Shown here one piece after another: positions 37,143 through 47,512 of a stretch of 64,000 nt of DNA. The notes below the pieces were generated by a model that ran no database searches, had not been told where the DNA came from, and saw only the letters and a program-made list of their open reading frames with translations. The DNA lies in NCBI RefSeq assembly GCF_020148005.1, contig NZ_JAGXFD010000001.1, positions 743,541 to 807,540 of the forward strand. The letters are read 5' to 3'. The DNA is from Modicisalibacter tunisiensis (GTDB lineage Bacteria; Pseudomonadota; Gammaproteobacteria; Pseudomonadales; Halomonadaceae). Each line of letters starts with the position of its first letter. Within the stretch, counting starts at the first letter, position 1. A program made the translations under genes and the position numbers.

Positions 37143-37595
37143 CGAAGTCACTTCCGCAACCCCCTCCCGCAACAACCGCGGCCATGCCGATCAGCCTGAC
37201 GAGTGGCCTTGCGGGAGGGGATTCATCCCCGTCATCGGGATACCGCTGCCGGGCTCATCGCGACTGAAGTCGCTCCCACAACCAGCAACCGTGGTCGTAC
37301 CGGTCAGCCTGATGGGCGGTCTTGTGGGAGGGGATTCATCCCCGACGGCGGCGGCCCGGGGGCCGGTTCATCGCGACTGAAGTCGCTCCCACAACATGCT
37401 GCTCAGCCCGATGGATGGTCTTGCGGGAGGGGGCTTCATCCCCGACGGCGGCGGCCCGGTGGCCGGTTCATCGCGACTGACGTCGCTCCCACAGCCAGCA
37501 ACCGTGGCCGTGCCGGTCAGCCTGATGGGCGGTCTTGTGGGAGGGGATTCATCCCCGACAGCGGTGTCCCGGTGGCGGGTTCATCGCGGAACCAA
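37143..37595. repeat. Array of four REP-like palindromic units
   Basis: Four units begin near 37210, 37324, 37423 and 37536, spaced 100-114 bases apart. Each starts with GTGGGAGGGGATTCATCCCC (or GCGGGAG...), has a GGC-rich middle, and ends with TTCATCGCGACTGAAGTCGC then TCCCAC. GTGGGAG/CTCCCAC form an outer stem; GGGGATTCATCCCC and GCGACTGAAGTCGC are inner hairpins. Spacers share GTCAGCCTGATGGGCGGTCTT. The last unit is cut off after TCATCGCGG next to the nnrS stop. No gene is seen in this stretch. Confidence 0.85.
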
Positions 37596-37599
37596 ACAA

Positions 37600-38796
37600 C
37601 TAGCCCGGCGCGCCATCGGCGCGCCGGCTGCCCAGCACGGCGACATAGCGCACCAGATACAGGGCCAGCGCCAGGCTCCAGGCGAGGACGGCGATATCCA
37701 GCGCCACGGGCCGGGTCTGCGGCCAGATCGCCGGCAGCAGCGCCCGCGCGACACCGGCCAGCAGCATCAGCGCCAGGGCCGTGGCGATGCCGCGCGGCGC
37801 GACGAGCGCCCGACCGGTATGTCCCAGTGCCACGCGCGCCATCATCGCCAGCATCATGCCGCCCATGCCGCCCACGGTCAGGGCGTGGACCGCCAGCGAC
37901 AGGCTCACGAGATTCCAGGCCGACAGCGCCCACATCGTCAGACCCAGGCAGACGAAAGCGTAGCTCAGGTGCAGGCTCCACAGCAGCGGCTCGCGCCAGC
38001 CCTGCCAGCCGGCCCAGCGCAGCCCGCGCACGAGGTTGGCGAGCGCCGCCACGCCGGCGACCACGCCCCACACGCCGGCCGGCACGTCGCCACCGACCAG
38101 GGCCGCCAGCTGCAGGCCGACCAGTGCCACGACGCCGCCGATCGCCGTCGCCTCGAGCACCAGTGGCCGGCTCGCCTGGGGGCGGTTCAGACGCCGCGCG
38201 GTGAAGAAGGGAATCACCCGGCCGCCGAGGATCACCATCAGCAAAGTGATCAGCAGCACCGCGAGGGACTCGCCGCCGTGCAGCAGCCCCGGCGCGCCGC
38301 GGAACAGCGCCAGATGCGTGGCCAGGTTGGCCACGGCGAGCAGCGCGAGCACCGGCACGAAGACCAGGTTGCGCCACTGGCGCCGGTGAATCACCGGCCG
38401 CGCCAGCAGCACCGCGGCCAGCGGCAGGAAGGCCAGGTCAATGCCCGCCACCCAGGCCGGCGACAGCGCCTGGGGAAAGGCGATCGCCAGCCGCGCCGCC
38501 AGCCAGAGCGCGGCAAGCCCCAGCAGCGGCCAGCCGGAAAGCCCCGGCCGGCCGGTCCAGTTCTGCACCGCGGTGAGCAGAAAGCCCACCACCACCGCCG
38601 CGGCGAAGCCGAACAGCATCTCGTGGGGGTGCCACCACATCAGCCCGCCGTAGGGGGCGAGCCACACCTTGCCGTTCCACACCCCGCCCCACACCAGCAT
38701 CGCCACCAGGCCGAACGCCGCGGCGAGCAGGAAGAAGGGGCGAAACGCCAGCCGCCACAGCGGCATGCGGCGCGTCAGGACGGACGATTCGTGCAT
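37600..38796 (-). CDS. nnrS: NnrS family haem/copper membrane protein
   Basis: Predicted 398-residue polytopic membrane protein with about twelve helices. Typical NnrS features are the N-terminal WRLAFRPFFLLAA, GLMWWHPHEMLFGFAAAVVVGFLLTAVQNWTGR and LGGRVIPFFTARRL. NnrS lowers nitrosative stress by countering iron-nitrosyl formation and is usually found with denitrification and NO-response genes. ATG 38796 has GGGAG upstream. It is 13 bases downstream of hmp, so the two form an NO-defence pair. The final codons abut the last REP-like unit. Confidence 0.9.
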   Translation of the reverse strand: MHESSVLTRRMPLWRLAFRPFFLLAAAFGLVAMLVWGGVWNGKVWLAPYGGLMWWHPHEMLFGFAAAVVVGFLLTAVQNWTGRPGLSGWPLLGLAALWLAARLAIAFPQALSPAWVAGIDLAFLPLAAVLLARPVIHRRQWRNLVFVPVLALLAVANLATHLALFRGAPGLLHGGESLAVLLITLLMVILGGRVIPFFTARRLNRPQASRPLVLEATAIGGVVALVGLQLAALVGGDVPAGVWGVVAGVAALANLVRGLRWAGWQGWREPLLWSLHLSYAFVCLGLTMWALSAWNLVSLSLAVHALTVGGMGGMMLAMMARVALGHTGRALVAPRGIATALALMLLAGVARALLPAIWPQTRPVALDIAVLAWSLALALYLVRYVAVLGSRRADGAPG

Positions 38797-38809
38797 CGGG
38801 CGCTCCCGG

Positions 38810-39991
38810 TCAGCCGGCCTGCAGCGGCCGCGAGGGGCCGAAGTGTTCGTAATGGCGCCGCTCGCCGGGCACACCCAGGCTGTCCAGGGCGTGATCGACG
38901 GCGGTCATGAAGCCCTGTGGCCCCACGAAGTAGCACTCCGGGTCGCCCTCGGGCAGATAGCGCGCCAGCAGCTCGCGATTGACGCGGCCGATGTGGTCGG
39001 CTCGATCGTCCTCGTCGCCCCGCTCGTAGAGCGTCACCGAGGTCAGGTGGTCGGCATGCTCGCGGGCCAGCGCCGCCAGTTCCTCGGCGAAGGCGTGGTG
39101 GGCGCGCTCCTGGGCGGCATGCAGGTAGACCACCCGGCGCCCCTGCTCCAGCGCCCGGCAGGCCATCGGCAGCATCGGCGTCTGCCCCACCCCGCCGCTG
39201 ATCAGCATCACCGGTGTCGAGGCCTCGTCGAGCGTCAATTGCCCCGAGGGCTGCAGCAGCTCGAGCGTATCGCCGACATCGAGCCGGTCGTGGAAGTACT
39301 CGCTGACCCGGCCGCCCGTCTCGCGCTTGATCGAGATCCGGTAGCTCCTGCCGTTGGGGGTGCCGGACAGGCTGTAGTGGCGATAGACGGGCTCGCCGTC
39401 GATGGTCAGTCTGACGCCGATGAACTGCCCCGGCTCGAAGTCCGCCACCGGCCCGCCGTCGACCGGCTCGAGCACGAAGGAGCGAATGACCCGGCTCTCC
39501 TGGCGCGTCTCGGCGATGCGGAAGGTGCGCGTGCCCTGCCAGCCGCCGGGGCGCGCGGCGAACTCATGGTAGGCTTCCGCCTCCAGATCGATCAGCAGGT
39601 CGGCCAGCTCCTGATAGAGCGCGCCCCAGGCATCGGCGATCTCGGGAGTCACGGCATCGCCCAGCACCTCGCCGATCGCCGCCATCAGGCATTCGCCGAC
39701 GATCGGGTACTGGTCGGGCTGAATCCCCAGCGAGACGTGCTTGCTGACCACCGTGGCCAGCACCTCGCGGGCCTGGTCCGGGTCCTTGCGCATCTGCACA
39801 TAGGCCAGCACCGCACTGGCCAGCACCCGGGGCTGGCCGCCGTCGGCCTGGTGAGCCTGGTTGAACAGCGGCGCCACCTCCGGGTAGCGCTCGAACATCA
39901 GCGGATAGAAGCGTTTCGTGATCGCGTCGAGATGCTCGGCCACCACGGGAGCGGTTGCCTCGATCAGGCTTTCCTGCTGGTCCGTCAACAT
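38810..39991 (-). CDS. hmp: Flavohaemoglobin (nitric oxide dioxygenase)
   Basis: Predicted 393 residues. The globin domain (1-138) has distal Tyr in KRFYPLMFE and proximal His in VSKHVSLGIQPDQYPIVGE; the reductase domain carries the FAD motif YRHYSLSG and NAD-binding ISGGVGQTPMLPM, ending with CYFVGPQGFM and HYEHFGP. Hmp converts NO and O2 to nitrate using NAD(P)H. It is followed closely by nnrS. The 584 bp upstream region is shared with a divergent TehA-type gene. Confidence 0.96.
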   Translation of the reverse strand: MLTDQQESLIEATAPVVAEHLDAITKRFYPLMFERYPEVAPLFNQAHQADGGQPRVLASAVLAYVQMRKDPDQAREVLATVVSKHVSLGIQPDQYPIVGECLMAAIGEVLGDAVTPEIADAWGALYQELADLLIDLEAEAYHEFAARPGGWQGTRTFRIAETRQESRVIRSFVLEPVDGGPVADFEPGQFIGVRLTIDGEPVYRHYSLSGTPNGRSYRISIKRETGGRVSEYFHDRLDVGDTLELLQPSGQLTLDEASTPVMLISGGVGQTPMLPMACRALEQGRRVVYLHAAQERAHHAFAEELAALAREHADHLTSVTLYERGDEDDRADHIGRVNRELLARYLPEGDPECYFVGPQGFMTAVDHALDSLGVPGERRHYEHFGPSRPLQAG

Positions 39992-40575
39992 GTTGAACCT
40001 CTTTGATGTGTCGATTGGTCAGGCATGGGCCCATTACCGGTGTAGCAACCCATGTGCCCGCCTTCAAAACGGCTGCCCGGATGCGGCACTTTGTCGCGAA
40101 TCAACCCCAACCAACTGATTTATCAACCATTCAACAATGACCGCAGCACCTGCCGGTAATTCCGCTGCGGCATCTTCCAACCCGGACAGTCAAGATGACA
40201 GCCTTTTTACTGTCTTATTGACAGCATTGTCAGGATGACACCCCCCTTGTTCGGCCTTGACCCGCGCGACGTTCACCAGTATCACCAGGCAATTCACGCC
40301 AATCGTCAGCCGTGCATGACGCCAGCCCGCTTCGTGCGGGTTGTCGAACGGGGCGACCGGGAAGTCGTGCCCCACTCGCCAGAGTTCGGCTGCCCCGTCC
40401 CCCGAGCCATTCACGGGACAAGGCTTCACCTCGGCTCGAGAAGACACTATCCACGCGGCGAAAACGCATCGCCGATGGCGCCGCCTGGACCACTCCGGAC
40501 CGGCCCCTCTCGGCGGGGTGAGCGATGGCGTCGTCGCCACGGGCAGCTTTTGCAATTCGCAGGGATCTCACCGAC
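39992..40575. other. Divergent intergenic region between hmp and tehA-like gene
   Basis: 584 bases in which I see no gene. The left part (39992-40200) is A/T-richer and faces hmp. At 40219-40232 there is a perfect dyad TGACA-GCAT-TGTCA, with further TGACA/TGTC copies at 40196-40214 and 40236, so a regulator may bind here. No clear NsrR or NorR sequence was found. The right part (40260-40575) is GC-rich and unremarkable. Confidence 0.45.
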
Positions 40576-41634
40576 ATGACAAGACTCGCCCGACTGATCG
40601 ATCGCACCGCGGCCGACTTCTTTCCCGGCTACTTTGCCGTCGCCATGGCTACCGGCACCCTCTCGATCGCGGCGCATCTTCTGCGGATCGAGGCGATGGC
40701 GCGGGCCTTTTTCTACATCAATTGCGCCGCCTATCTGGTGCTTTTCGGCCTGCTTCTCGTCCGCATCATCCGTCACCCTCATCGCCTGATCGCCGACATG
40801 CATTCGCATTCACGGGGCCCGGGATTCTTCACCCTGATTCCCGGCACCTGCATTCTCGGCGCGCAGATGCAGCTCATCGCCCACTCGCCGCTCATGGCCG
40901 ATCTTCTTCTCGGCCTCGGCATGTTGCTGTGGGTGGGAGTGATGTACTGGTTCTTCATCGCCGTCATCGTGCACCCGAGAAAGCCCAGCCTGCGCAACGG
41001 CATCAATGGCTCCTGGCTTCTCGCCTCCGTGGCGACCCACTCGCTGGCCATCCTGTGCACGCTGATCGACTGGCCCAGCGCGTGGCAGACACTCGCCTTG
41101 CTGGCCGCCCTGTGCCTGTTCCTGGTCGGCGGCATGCTCTATCTGGTGATCATCCCGATCATCTTCTACCGCCTGACCTTCGTGGCCCTCGACGTGACGC
41201 TGCTCTCGCCCCCTTACTGGATCAACATGGGCGCCATGGCCATCGCCACCCTGTCGGGCGCGGGGCTCATGCTCACCCTGCCCACCGTGCCGGCCTTGAG
41301 CGACTTCCTGCCGTTCATCCGGGGCATCACGCTGTTCATGTGGGCATCGGCCACGTGGTGGATCCCGCTGCTGCTGGGCCTGTCGGCCTGGCGCTACCTG
41401 ATCGCCCGCCATCCCCTGCGTTACGACCCCCAGTACTGGAGCATCGTCTTCCCGATCGCCATGTATACCGCCGCCACCGCGCGCCTGGGCGAGGCGCTGG
41501 CGATACCGGCGCTGCTCGTGCTGCCCCATCTTTCCCTCTGGGCGGCGCTCGCCGTGTGGGTCGGCACGGCCATCGGCATGCTGACGGCACGCCGGAATCA
41601 GCCTGTCCAGGGCAGCAGCAAGGCCGACGACTGA
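40576..41634 (+). CDS. TehA/SLAC1-family membrane transporter
   Basis: Predicted 352 residues, ten hydrophobic helices, starting with FPGYFAVAMATGTLSIAAHLL, the signature entry of the voltage-dependent anion channel/TehA family. The helix pair with WINMGAMAIATLSGAGLML and the conserved Phe in the pore region support this. Members transport anions, C4-dicarboxylates or sulfite, or affect tellurite resistance; the substrate is not evident. ATG 40576 is the first Met that gives a normal N-terminus; an ATG 51 bases upstream is possible. Confidence 0.83.
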   Translation: MTRLARLIDRTAADFFPGYFAVAMATGTLSIAAHLLRIEAMARAFFYINCAAYLVLFGLLLVRIIRHPHRLIADMHSHSRGPGFFTLIPGTCILGAQMQLIAHSPLMADLLLGLGMLLWVGVMYWFFIAVIVHPRKPSLRNGINGSWLLASVATHSLAILCTLIDWPSAWQTLALLAALCLFLVGGMLYLVIIPIIFYRLTFVALDVTLLSPPYWINMGAMAIATLSGAGLMLTLPTVPALSDFLPFIRGITLFMWASATWWIPLLLGLSAWRYLIARHPLRYDPQYWSIVFPIAMYTAATARLGEALAIPALLVLPHLSLWAALAVWVGTAIGMLTARRNQPVQGSSKADD

Positions 41635-41643
41635 GCGGCGCTC

Positions 41644-42615
41644 TTAAAGCAACACAGGGGCATCGGAGAGCCCCAGTCGGCTTCGTGTCGCGACAGACAG
41701 GTTCTGCCAATGCTCGAAGAGCCAGTCTGAAAAATCATTGCCTCCCATGACCTGAATGCCATCCTTCTCCGCCAGCGCCTCGACACCCTCGTCGACAATG
41801 GCCGTCGTGATCAGCCAACGCTGGGCATCGTCATCATCAAGTGCGGCGAGCTGGCGGATGCCGTGAGCCCCGGTAGTGCCCTGATGATGCTTTACTTGAA
41901 CAAGGAGCTTTGTGGGATTGAACCGGTCCTTCCGGTAAGCTTCGATATCGGCATCGGCAACTCCCTCATAGTGCCGCTTGCTGGGTCGACGGACCTCATA
42001 CCCTTCCAGCTTCAAAAGCTCCATCACCAGCATTTCCAGCCCATTGCCACCGCCCGCAAGGAAAGTGCTCCCCTGCTGTATACGCTCCAGAAGCGTCTTC
42101 TTGAAGGTATTGACCGCTTCGCTGTTTTCGGCTTCATGCTGGCTATTGATGTTGCTGAAACCGCCAGACTCCAGCCGGGAATACAGCGTTTCCAGCTCAT
42201 CTGAAAACTCATCCAGCGATGCAACGGCCATCCGAATTTTCAGTCGGGTCTCAAGAGCCGTGGAAAGGTCATCGCGAGGTATCCGCTTGACCTTCCCATC
42301 CGGGTCGCGCAGGAATGTCGCACCGATCCGGTTCTCCCCATAGCCGACATCCAGGCCGAATCCTTTCTCGCCCGTGGCCCGAGCCAGTAGAATGGCGCGA
42401 GGTACGGGGACCACGATCAGGTCACCGGCGCGAATATTGAAGAATCGCCGGATCTGATTGCCCTTCCTGCCGATCTCAATTCCCCGGTCTCGAAACGCCT
42501 TCATCAGAGAGTCGGCCGACGCGTGCTCTGAAAAGTTCATCTGCGACCAGCCATAGCCCGCCTGGTCCCCTGCAGTCAGCTCAAGCGGGCTTCTCACCAT
42601 GACTACCCTTGACAC
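41644..42615 (-). CDS. Mrr-like restriction endonuclease domain protein
   Basis: Predicted 323 residues. The C-terminal third carries a PD-(D/E)xK nuclease core of the Mrr type: GLEMLVMELLKLEGYEV, then VADADIEAY (about residue 220) and LLVQVKHHQGTTG (about 240), followed by an INxDD-like LAALDDDDAQRWLIT. The N-terminal half is a separate module with YGWSQMNFSE and GDLIVVPVPRAILLARATGE of unknown role. The GTG start at 42615 has AAGGAAA upstream. It is the last gene of the co-oriented type III-like island, 54 bases after res. Confidence 0.78.
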   Translation of the reverse strand: MSRVVMVRSPLELTAGDQAGYGWSQMNFSEHASADSLMKAFRDRGIEIGRKGNQIRRFFNIRAGDLIVVPVPRAILLARATGEKGFGLDVGYGENRIGATFLRDPDGKVKRIPRDDLSTALETRLKIRMAVASLDEFSDELETLYSRLESGGFSNINSQHEAENSEAVNTFKKTLLERIQQGSTFLAGGGNGLEMLVMELLKLEGYEVRRPSKRHYEGVADADIEAYRKDRFNPTKLLVQVKHHQGTTGAHGIRQLAALDDDDAQRWLITTAIVDEGVEALAEKDGIQVMGGNDFSDWLFEHWQNLSVATRSRLGLSDAPVLL

Positions 42616-42669
42616 AGCACTTTCCTTTTCGATTTAGAGTAAAACAGGCTTGGAAACGGCCTGAAGCCA

Positions 42670-45600
42670 TTACCTTACGATATCCATCAGCTTGTCATAG
42701 GAATCCACCACGTCGTACTTCACCGTCGCCGTGGCGATGGTGTCGAAGAACTCCGTGGCACACTTGATCTTGGCCTGCTCGATTTCACGCAGCTCCAGCG
42801 ATGACATGCTTCCTTTCGTCTCGGCCACGAAGTAGACGTGTTTCACGTCATTCTCATTGAAGGCGATGGCCCAGTCGGGGTTGTAGTTGCCCACCGGCGT
42901 CGGGATGAAGAAGCTCTTCGGCAGCTTGGCGTAGACCACCACTTCCTTGCCGGTGTCGAGCTCTTCGACGAAATCCCGCTCGATCCTGGAGTCGGTCACC
43001 ACGTAGTCATAGACGTGCCGGTTGGCCTTGTAGGCCCGATCCAGATTATTTTCCGGCTTCTCGAGGGTGAAGATTTCCCGGCTGTGCTGCTCGTTGATGG
43101 GGTCGTAGCTGATGTGCTCGACCACCATGCTGGCCTTCTGCTCGTTGATCAGCCTGGCGGCCTGAGCCATGAAGTCTTCGGGGTTCATCGGGTACTGCTT
43201 GAAGGTCTTCGGCTGGATCTTGGAGAGAATCGCCGCGACGGTGCGCCGCGTTAGCTGTGTGGCCTCGGCCAGACGGCCGATCAGATCGTACTGTACCGCC
43301 GAGTGAAGCGAGCCGTCATGCTTGACCCGCTCGCTCTCGTTGACGGTGAAGGCCTGCCCGCTGGTCATGTCCTGGTAGCTGGCTTCCGCCTTCTGCGTGC
43401 CGCGCTCCACCTGGTACTCGAGCCGCTTCACGTTGAGTTTCAGGTCCAGATAGCCCACGCATTTCTCGATCAGCTCGTTGGAGTCGAAGCTGACCGAGTA
43501 GGCCGCCTTGCGGTTGATGCGCTCCCAGAGCGCCTGAAATTCCTTCTTGTGGAAGTTGTCGTTGAGCGGGTTCAGCTTGGCCTTGCGGCCGTCCTCGATG
43601 TGCGGCAGCTGGGCGTTGCTGAAGACGCTGTCGATCAGCTGGAAGACCTGCTGTGCATGGGGCTGTAGCGCCTCCGGCAGCTCGGCTCGGGTGCCGTCCT
43701 CCTTGGCCTGGTGGTAGGCCTCGGTGATGTGATCGGCGTTATCCGTGTAGTCGTTCTTGAGCAGGTAGCGGTAGATATCCTTGGCCATGGCGGGCGTGAC
43801 CTCCACCTCGCCCTCATCCGACACGAGCAGCTTGCCGGTGAAGTAGGCCTCGTCGGCGACCCGCGGGCGTTCGGAGAGCTCATTGCTGATGTCGCGCTGC
43901 AAGGCGGTGACGAAGTCCTTGTAACTCTCGCTGGCGACTACCGCCAGCTCGTTGATGTCGTGTACCGTCAGCGGGTCGTCCATGCGCTCGCCCAGCTGGT
44001 TGACCGCCAGACGCAGGCCGCGCCCCACCTCCTGGCGCCGGGAGATGGTGTTGTCGCTGTGCTTCAGCGTACAGATGACGAACACGTTGGGGTTGTCCCA
44101 GCCCTCTCGCAGTGCAGAGTGGGAGAAGATGAAGCGCGTGGGCTCTTCGAAGGAGAGCAGACGTTCCTTGTCCTTCAGGATCAGGTCGTAGGCATCGACA
44201 TCGTCCGTCTCGGTCGAGCGCGCTTTGGTCTTGGGGTCAACGAGACGCTTGGACTTCTTGTCGATGGAGAAGTAACCGTTGTGGGTATCCGAGGTGTTGA
44301 TGCCCTTTAAGTAACGGTTGTACTCACTATCTTCCAGGGTCTGCACCTGGTTGAGCTGACATTTGTATTCCTCCTCGAATATTTGAGCATATTCACCCAG
44401 CACCTCACCGCTGTCATCATACTGACGATACTTGGCCACCTCATCGATGAAGAACAACGTGAGCACCTTGACGCCCTGAGAAAAAAGCTGCTGCTCCTTC
44501 TGGAAGTGCGCCTTTATCGCCTCACGGATCTGAATCCGCCTAAGCGCCTTTTCGGTAACATCGACGGTTACCTCCCCGGCGGTAAGCTCGACGCCGTTGG
44601 TGAAGCTGAGTTGGTCGACCCGGGCGTCAATGTCCGAGACGACGAAGCCCTTGTACTGGTCCAGCCCACCCGACAGCTCATGGAGGTTGTCGCCTTTGCC
44701 CAGCTTGCGGCGCTTGCGCTTCACGCCACTGGCCGACTTTTCCTCGTACTCTACCCAGGCCACTGGCAGCTTGTTCTTGGCCGTCTCGATATTTTCCAGG
44801 TAGAGGTAGGCATCGGTGCCGGTGAGGCCCTTGGTGGTGACACCATGCACCGAGATCTTCTTCACCAGCTTCTGGTTGTAGGCGTCCAGAGCATCCAGCC
44901 GGTGGATCTTGTTGTAGGTCGTCTTGTGGGTCGCCGAGTAGCGCACGATGAACAGGGGATTGAACTCGCTCAGTGAGCTGAGCGTCTTGCCTCCTTCCAT
45001 CTTCTGCGGCTCATCGAGGAACAGGATCGGCCGGTTGGCCTTGATGACATCGATGGGACGCCGGGACTGGAAGTCGTCCAGCTCATCGTAGATGCGGCGG
45101 TTGTCAGCGCCACGGGAGTTGAAGGCCTGCACGTTGATGACCATCACGCTGATGCCGGCATCCGAGGAGAAGCTTTCCAGATTGTGCAGCTGCTTCGAGT
45201 TGTAGATGAAGAAGCGCGCCTTTTCCCCGTAGCTCTCCAGGAAGTGATCGGCAGTGATCTGCAGCGACTTGTACACCCCCTCGCGGATGGCGATGCTGGG
45301 CACCACCACGATGAACTTGCTCCAGCCGTAGCGCTGCTTCAGCTCGAACATGCTCTTCAGGTAGACGTAGGTCTTGCCGGTGCCGGTCTCCATCTCCACA
45401 TCCAGGTTGTAGGGGCAGCCGGTCTTGTCATCCTTCTTCAGGCCGTCGGAGAGCGGCAGATTCTGGCGGCGCTGCACGGCGCGGATGTTGTTCAGCAGAT
45501 CCAGCTCCGTCAGCTCCAGCGCGGCGTTCTTGAAGCCGGCGTCGTCCGGGTCTGGTGAGGCGTACATGTCACGCTGCATCGGCCGTGCCAAGGGTGCGGA

Positions 45601-45717
45601 TTCGCCCGGGTCGATGCGGTAGCGGATACCGCTGCTGAAGGGCTGGCCGGCAAAGCAGTCCGCCAGCGCCTCGACGGCCCGCGTCTGGTATTCCTGCGTC
45701 TTGAACTTGAGCTTCAT
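42670..45717 (-). CDS. res: Type III restriction endonuclease subunit Res
   Basis: Predicted 1015 residues. Superfamily 2 helicase motifs: Walker [14 protein letters not shown] (about 110-120), motif [12 protein letters not shown] (about 235), motif [11 protein letters not shown] and a C-terminal helicase half with [18 protein letters not shown] and [15 protein letters not shown]. Near the C-terminus PDWAIAF...YFVAETKG (about 935-960) is the PD-ExK nuclease site. With Mod it cleaves DNA bearing head-to-head unmethylated sites. ATG 45717 has AGGAA upstream; a longer frame adds an implausible N-terminus. The preceding 108 bp contain repeats of CTCTCTGCAAGC. Confidence 0.93.
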   Translation of the reverse strand: MKLKFKTQEYQTRAVEALADCFAGQPFSSGIRYRIDPGESAPLARPMQRDMYASPDPDDAGFKNAALELTELDLLNNIRAVQRRQNLPLSDGLKKDDKTGCPYNLDVEMETGTGKTYVYLKSMFELKQRYGWSKFIVVVPSIAIREGVYKSLQITADHFLESYGEKARFFIYNSKQLHNLESFSSDAGISVMVINVQAFNSRGADNRRIYDELDDFQSRRPIDVIKANRPILFLDEPQKMEGGKTLSSLSEFNPLFIVRYSATHKTTYNKIHRLDALDAYNQKLVKKISVHGVTTKGLTGTDAYLYLENIETAKNKLPVAWVEYEEKSASGVKRKRRKLGKGDNLHELSGGLDQYKGFVVSDIDARVDQLSFTNGVELTAGEVTVDVTEKALRRIQIREAIKAHFQKEQQLFSQGVKVLTLFFIDEVAKYRQYDDSGEVLGEYAQIFEEEYKCQLNQVQTLEDSEYNRYLKGINTSDTHNGYFSIDKKSKRLVDPKTKARSTETDDVDAYDLILKDKERLLSFEEPTRFIFSHSALREGWDNPNVFVICTLKHSDNTISRRQEVGRGLRLAVNQLGERMDDPLTVHDINELAVVASESYKDFVTALQRDISNELSERPRVADEAYFTGKLLVSDEGEVEVTPAMAKDIYRYLLKNDYTDNADHITEAYHQAKEDGTRAELPEALQPHAQQVFQLIDSVFSNAQLPHIEDGRKAKLNPLNDNFHKKEFQALWERINRKAAYSVSFDSNELIEKCVGYLDLKLNVKRLEYQVERGTQKAEASYQDMTSGQAFTVNESERVKHDGSLHSAVQYDLIGRLAEATQLTRRTVAAILSKIQPKTFKQYPMNPEDFMAQAARLINEQKASMVVEHISYDPINEQHSREIFTLEKPENNLDRAYKANRHVYDYVVTDSRIERDFVEELDTGKEVVVYAKLPKSFFIPTPVGNYNPDWAIAFNENDVKHVYFVAETKGSMSSLELREIEQAKIKCATEFFDTIATATVKYDVVDSYDKLMDIVR

Positions 45718-45825
45718 GGGGTTCCTGCTAATGCCTCTCTCTGCAAGCTTTCTGCAAACCAGCACTGCAAAGAGGTATAAATGCATGATTTTTAAGGTTT
45801 TAACGAGCGCTCTCTTTGCAAGGCT

Positions 45826-47508
45826 CTATGTTTTTCTTTGAAAGCTCTCTGCAAGCTGCCAGCAAGGCGACGTATCTGAACCGTTATTGACTATGACCCC
45901 ACGACGCCGCAGCTTTGTCAACAAACTACTGATTTTATTATATTTTTGTTTGTAGCTTAAGGCTTCGCTGAGCTTGCCCAGCAGCAGTTCGTTGATATCT
46001 GCCCTGTTGGCCTGGCCAAATTTCTCCAGGTAATCCGTCAACAGCTTGGCATAGAACTCATCATCTTGAGCACGGGTTCGAATATAGTCGGCCTTGCTGG
46101 CCGTCGCCCCTGCCACGCGGGCGGAAACATGGAAGTTGGGCTTGCGTCCCTCAATGAGGCCGGCATGTCGTAAACGCCTAACCGCCTCATCGCTAATCGG
46201 TAACCGCTTCTGCACTCGGTCCAATGCCAAAATTTCGAAAAGCGTCAGATCTGTCTTCTGAATCAACAGGCGACTGTACGCGGAGTCGACCACGCCACCG
46301 TAGATACCAAGTCTGACGGCGCCTGGCTCGCTCAGATCATAGTCCGGTAGCGGTAGATAACGTTTAGCTTGACGGGAATACATGTCGTGAATGCCGTAGC
46401 CCATGGTATCGATCATATTGAGCTCGGCCATGGCCTGGGTCAGGAACGGATTCCGATAGCGCTTCGGGACCCGGTGCCCTTCCAGATAGTCGCCAGGCTC
46501 CCCTTCGAAAAAGCTGCCTTCATTGTCGAAGACCAGCCGGTCGGATTGCTCGATCACCACCACACGCGCATTGCGACCGTAGTCCTGATGAGCGATGCAG
46601 TTGTGCAACGCTTCCAGCACGATCTTCTGGTCGTACTTGGAGACTTCGACAGGCAATAACTCGTCCTGGGGCAACAGCCGCAACTGGATATTGCGGATAC
46701 GCTGATACAACTGCGTGGTGGTCAGCAGGAACGGCGGGCCGAAGTGCTGGTAGGCCCGCTCCGGCCCTTCAAGCTTCCAGGTCAGCTGAGCCGGATGGGG
46801 AGACAGCAGCGGCGCCGCCTCCTCCTTGCCGAGCAGCAGGAGAGCCGCCCGGGTTACCTTGCCGTCCAGCGTCAGCTTGGCACGATCCAGGAAGGTGGCC
46901 AGCGGCCACCCCATCACCTCGCCGGGCTCGAAGCGGTTGGCGTACTTCTTGGCGAAGGATTCGCGGGCCTTGCTCACCGCCTCGGGGTCGAGATGGTCGA
47001 GCGTGGCATTCGGCACCAGTTGCACGGACCAGTCGGTGGCGTCGGTCTGTCGCCGGATCGCATCCTGCTTGTCCAGGCCCAAGCCGGTCAGACTCTCCCC
47101 GGCGCGGGCGTAGTAATGCCCCAGCCAGGCGATGGGCATGCCCATCGGCGCGGGCGGAATCTCGAACATCAGCACCCGGCCCTCCGGCGTTTCCAGCTCG
47201 TGGATGTCACGGAAGGTGATGCTGGGCTCGGTGCCGTCGGCGATCTGCATCTTGAGCTTGTCGAGCTCGCCAGGCGCTTGCCGGTACTCGGACCCCAGGA
47301 TGTGCCTCGTCTTGTCGTCGATGCCAAAAACCAGCCAGGCGCTTTCGCAGGCACGCAGATTGGCCTCGTTGGCCAGCGCCGAGAGGTACTTGCCGAGATC
47401 CGAGGTGGAGAAGCCCTTGCCACCGCGCTTGAACTCGACCACCTCGCTCTCCCAGCGCTCGATAAGGGAGTGCAGCAACTGCGTCAGCGCCTGCTCGTCC
47501 ATGCTCAT
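45826..47508 (-). CDS. AlbA_2/Schlafen-type ATP-binding regulator
   Basis: Predicted 560 residues. N-terminal AlbA_2 domain (SEVVEFKRGGKG, ESAWLVFGIDD, about 10-130), central segment with HNCIAHQDYGRNARVVVIEQSDRL and VFDNEGSF resembling the GHKL/HATPase_c_4 module (about 300-400), and a C-terminal winged helix. Such proteins are often called divergent AAA-4 regulators and turn up beside type III and BREX-like loci; the function is unknown. It begins four bases after the mod stop and ends 108 bases before res, so it is inserted between the two canonical subunits. Confidence 0.82.
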   Translation of the reverse strand: MSMDEQALTQLLHSLIERWESEVVEFKRGGKGFSTSDLGKYLSALANEANLRACESAWLVFGIDDKTRHILGSEYRQAPGELDKLKMQIADGTEPSITFRDIHELETPEGRVLMFEIPPAPMGMPIAWLGHYYARAGESLTGLGLDKQDAIRRQTDATDWSVQLVPNATLDHLDPEAVSKARESFAKKYANRFEPGEVMGWPLATFLDRAKLTLDGKVTRAALLLLGKEEAAPLLSPHPAQLTWKLEGPERAYQHFGPPFLLTTTQLYQRIRNIQLRLLPQDELLPVEVSKYDQKIVLEALHNCIAHQDYGRNARVVVIEQSDRLVFDNEGSFFEGEPGDYLEGHRVPKRYRNPFLTQAMAELNMIDTMGYGIHDMYSRQAKRYLPLPDYDLSEPGAVRLGIYGGVVDSAYSRLLIQKTDLTLFEILALDRVQKRLPISDEAVRRLRHAGLIEGRKPNFHVSARVAGATASKADYIRTRAQDDEFYAKLLTDYLEKFGQANRADINELLLGKLSEALSYKQKYNKISSLLTKLRRRGVIVNNGSDTSPCWQLAESFQRKT

Positions 47509-47512
47509 GGGC

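Noticed and set aside
37143-37595. CRISPR array
   Set aside because: Repeats are palindromic units of about 70 bases with similar spacers and no cas genes; spacing and spacer identity do not fit CRISPR.
39992-40200. Fnr box in front of hmp
   Set aside because: Sequences such as CTGATTTATCAA have the wrong spacing between half-sites.
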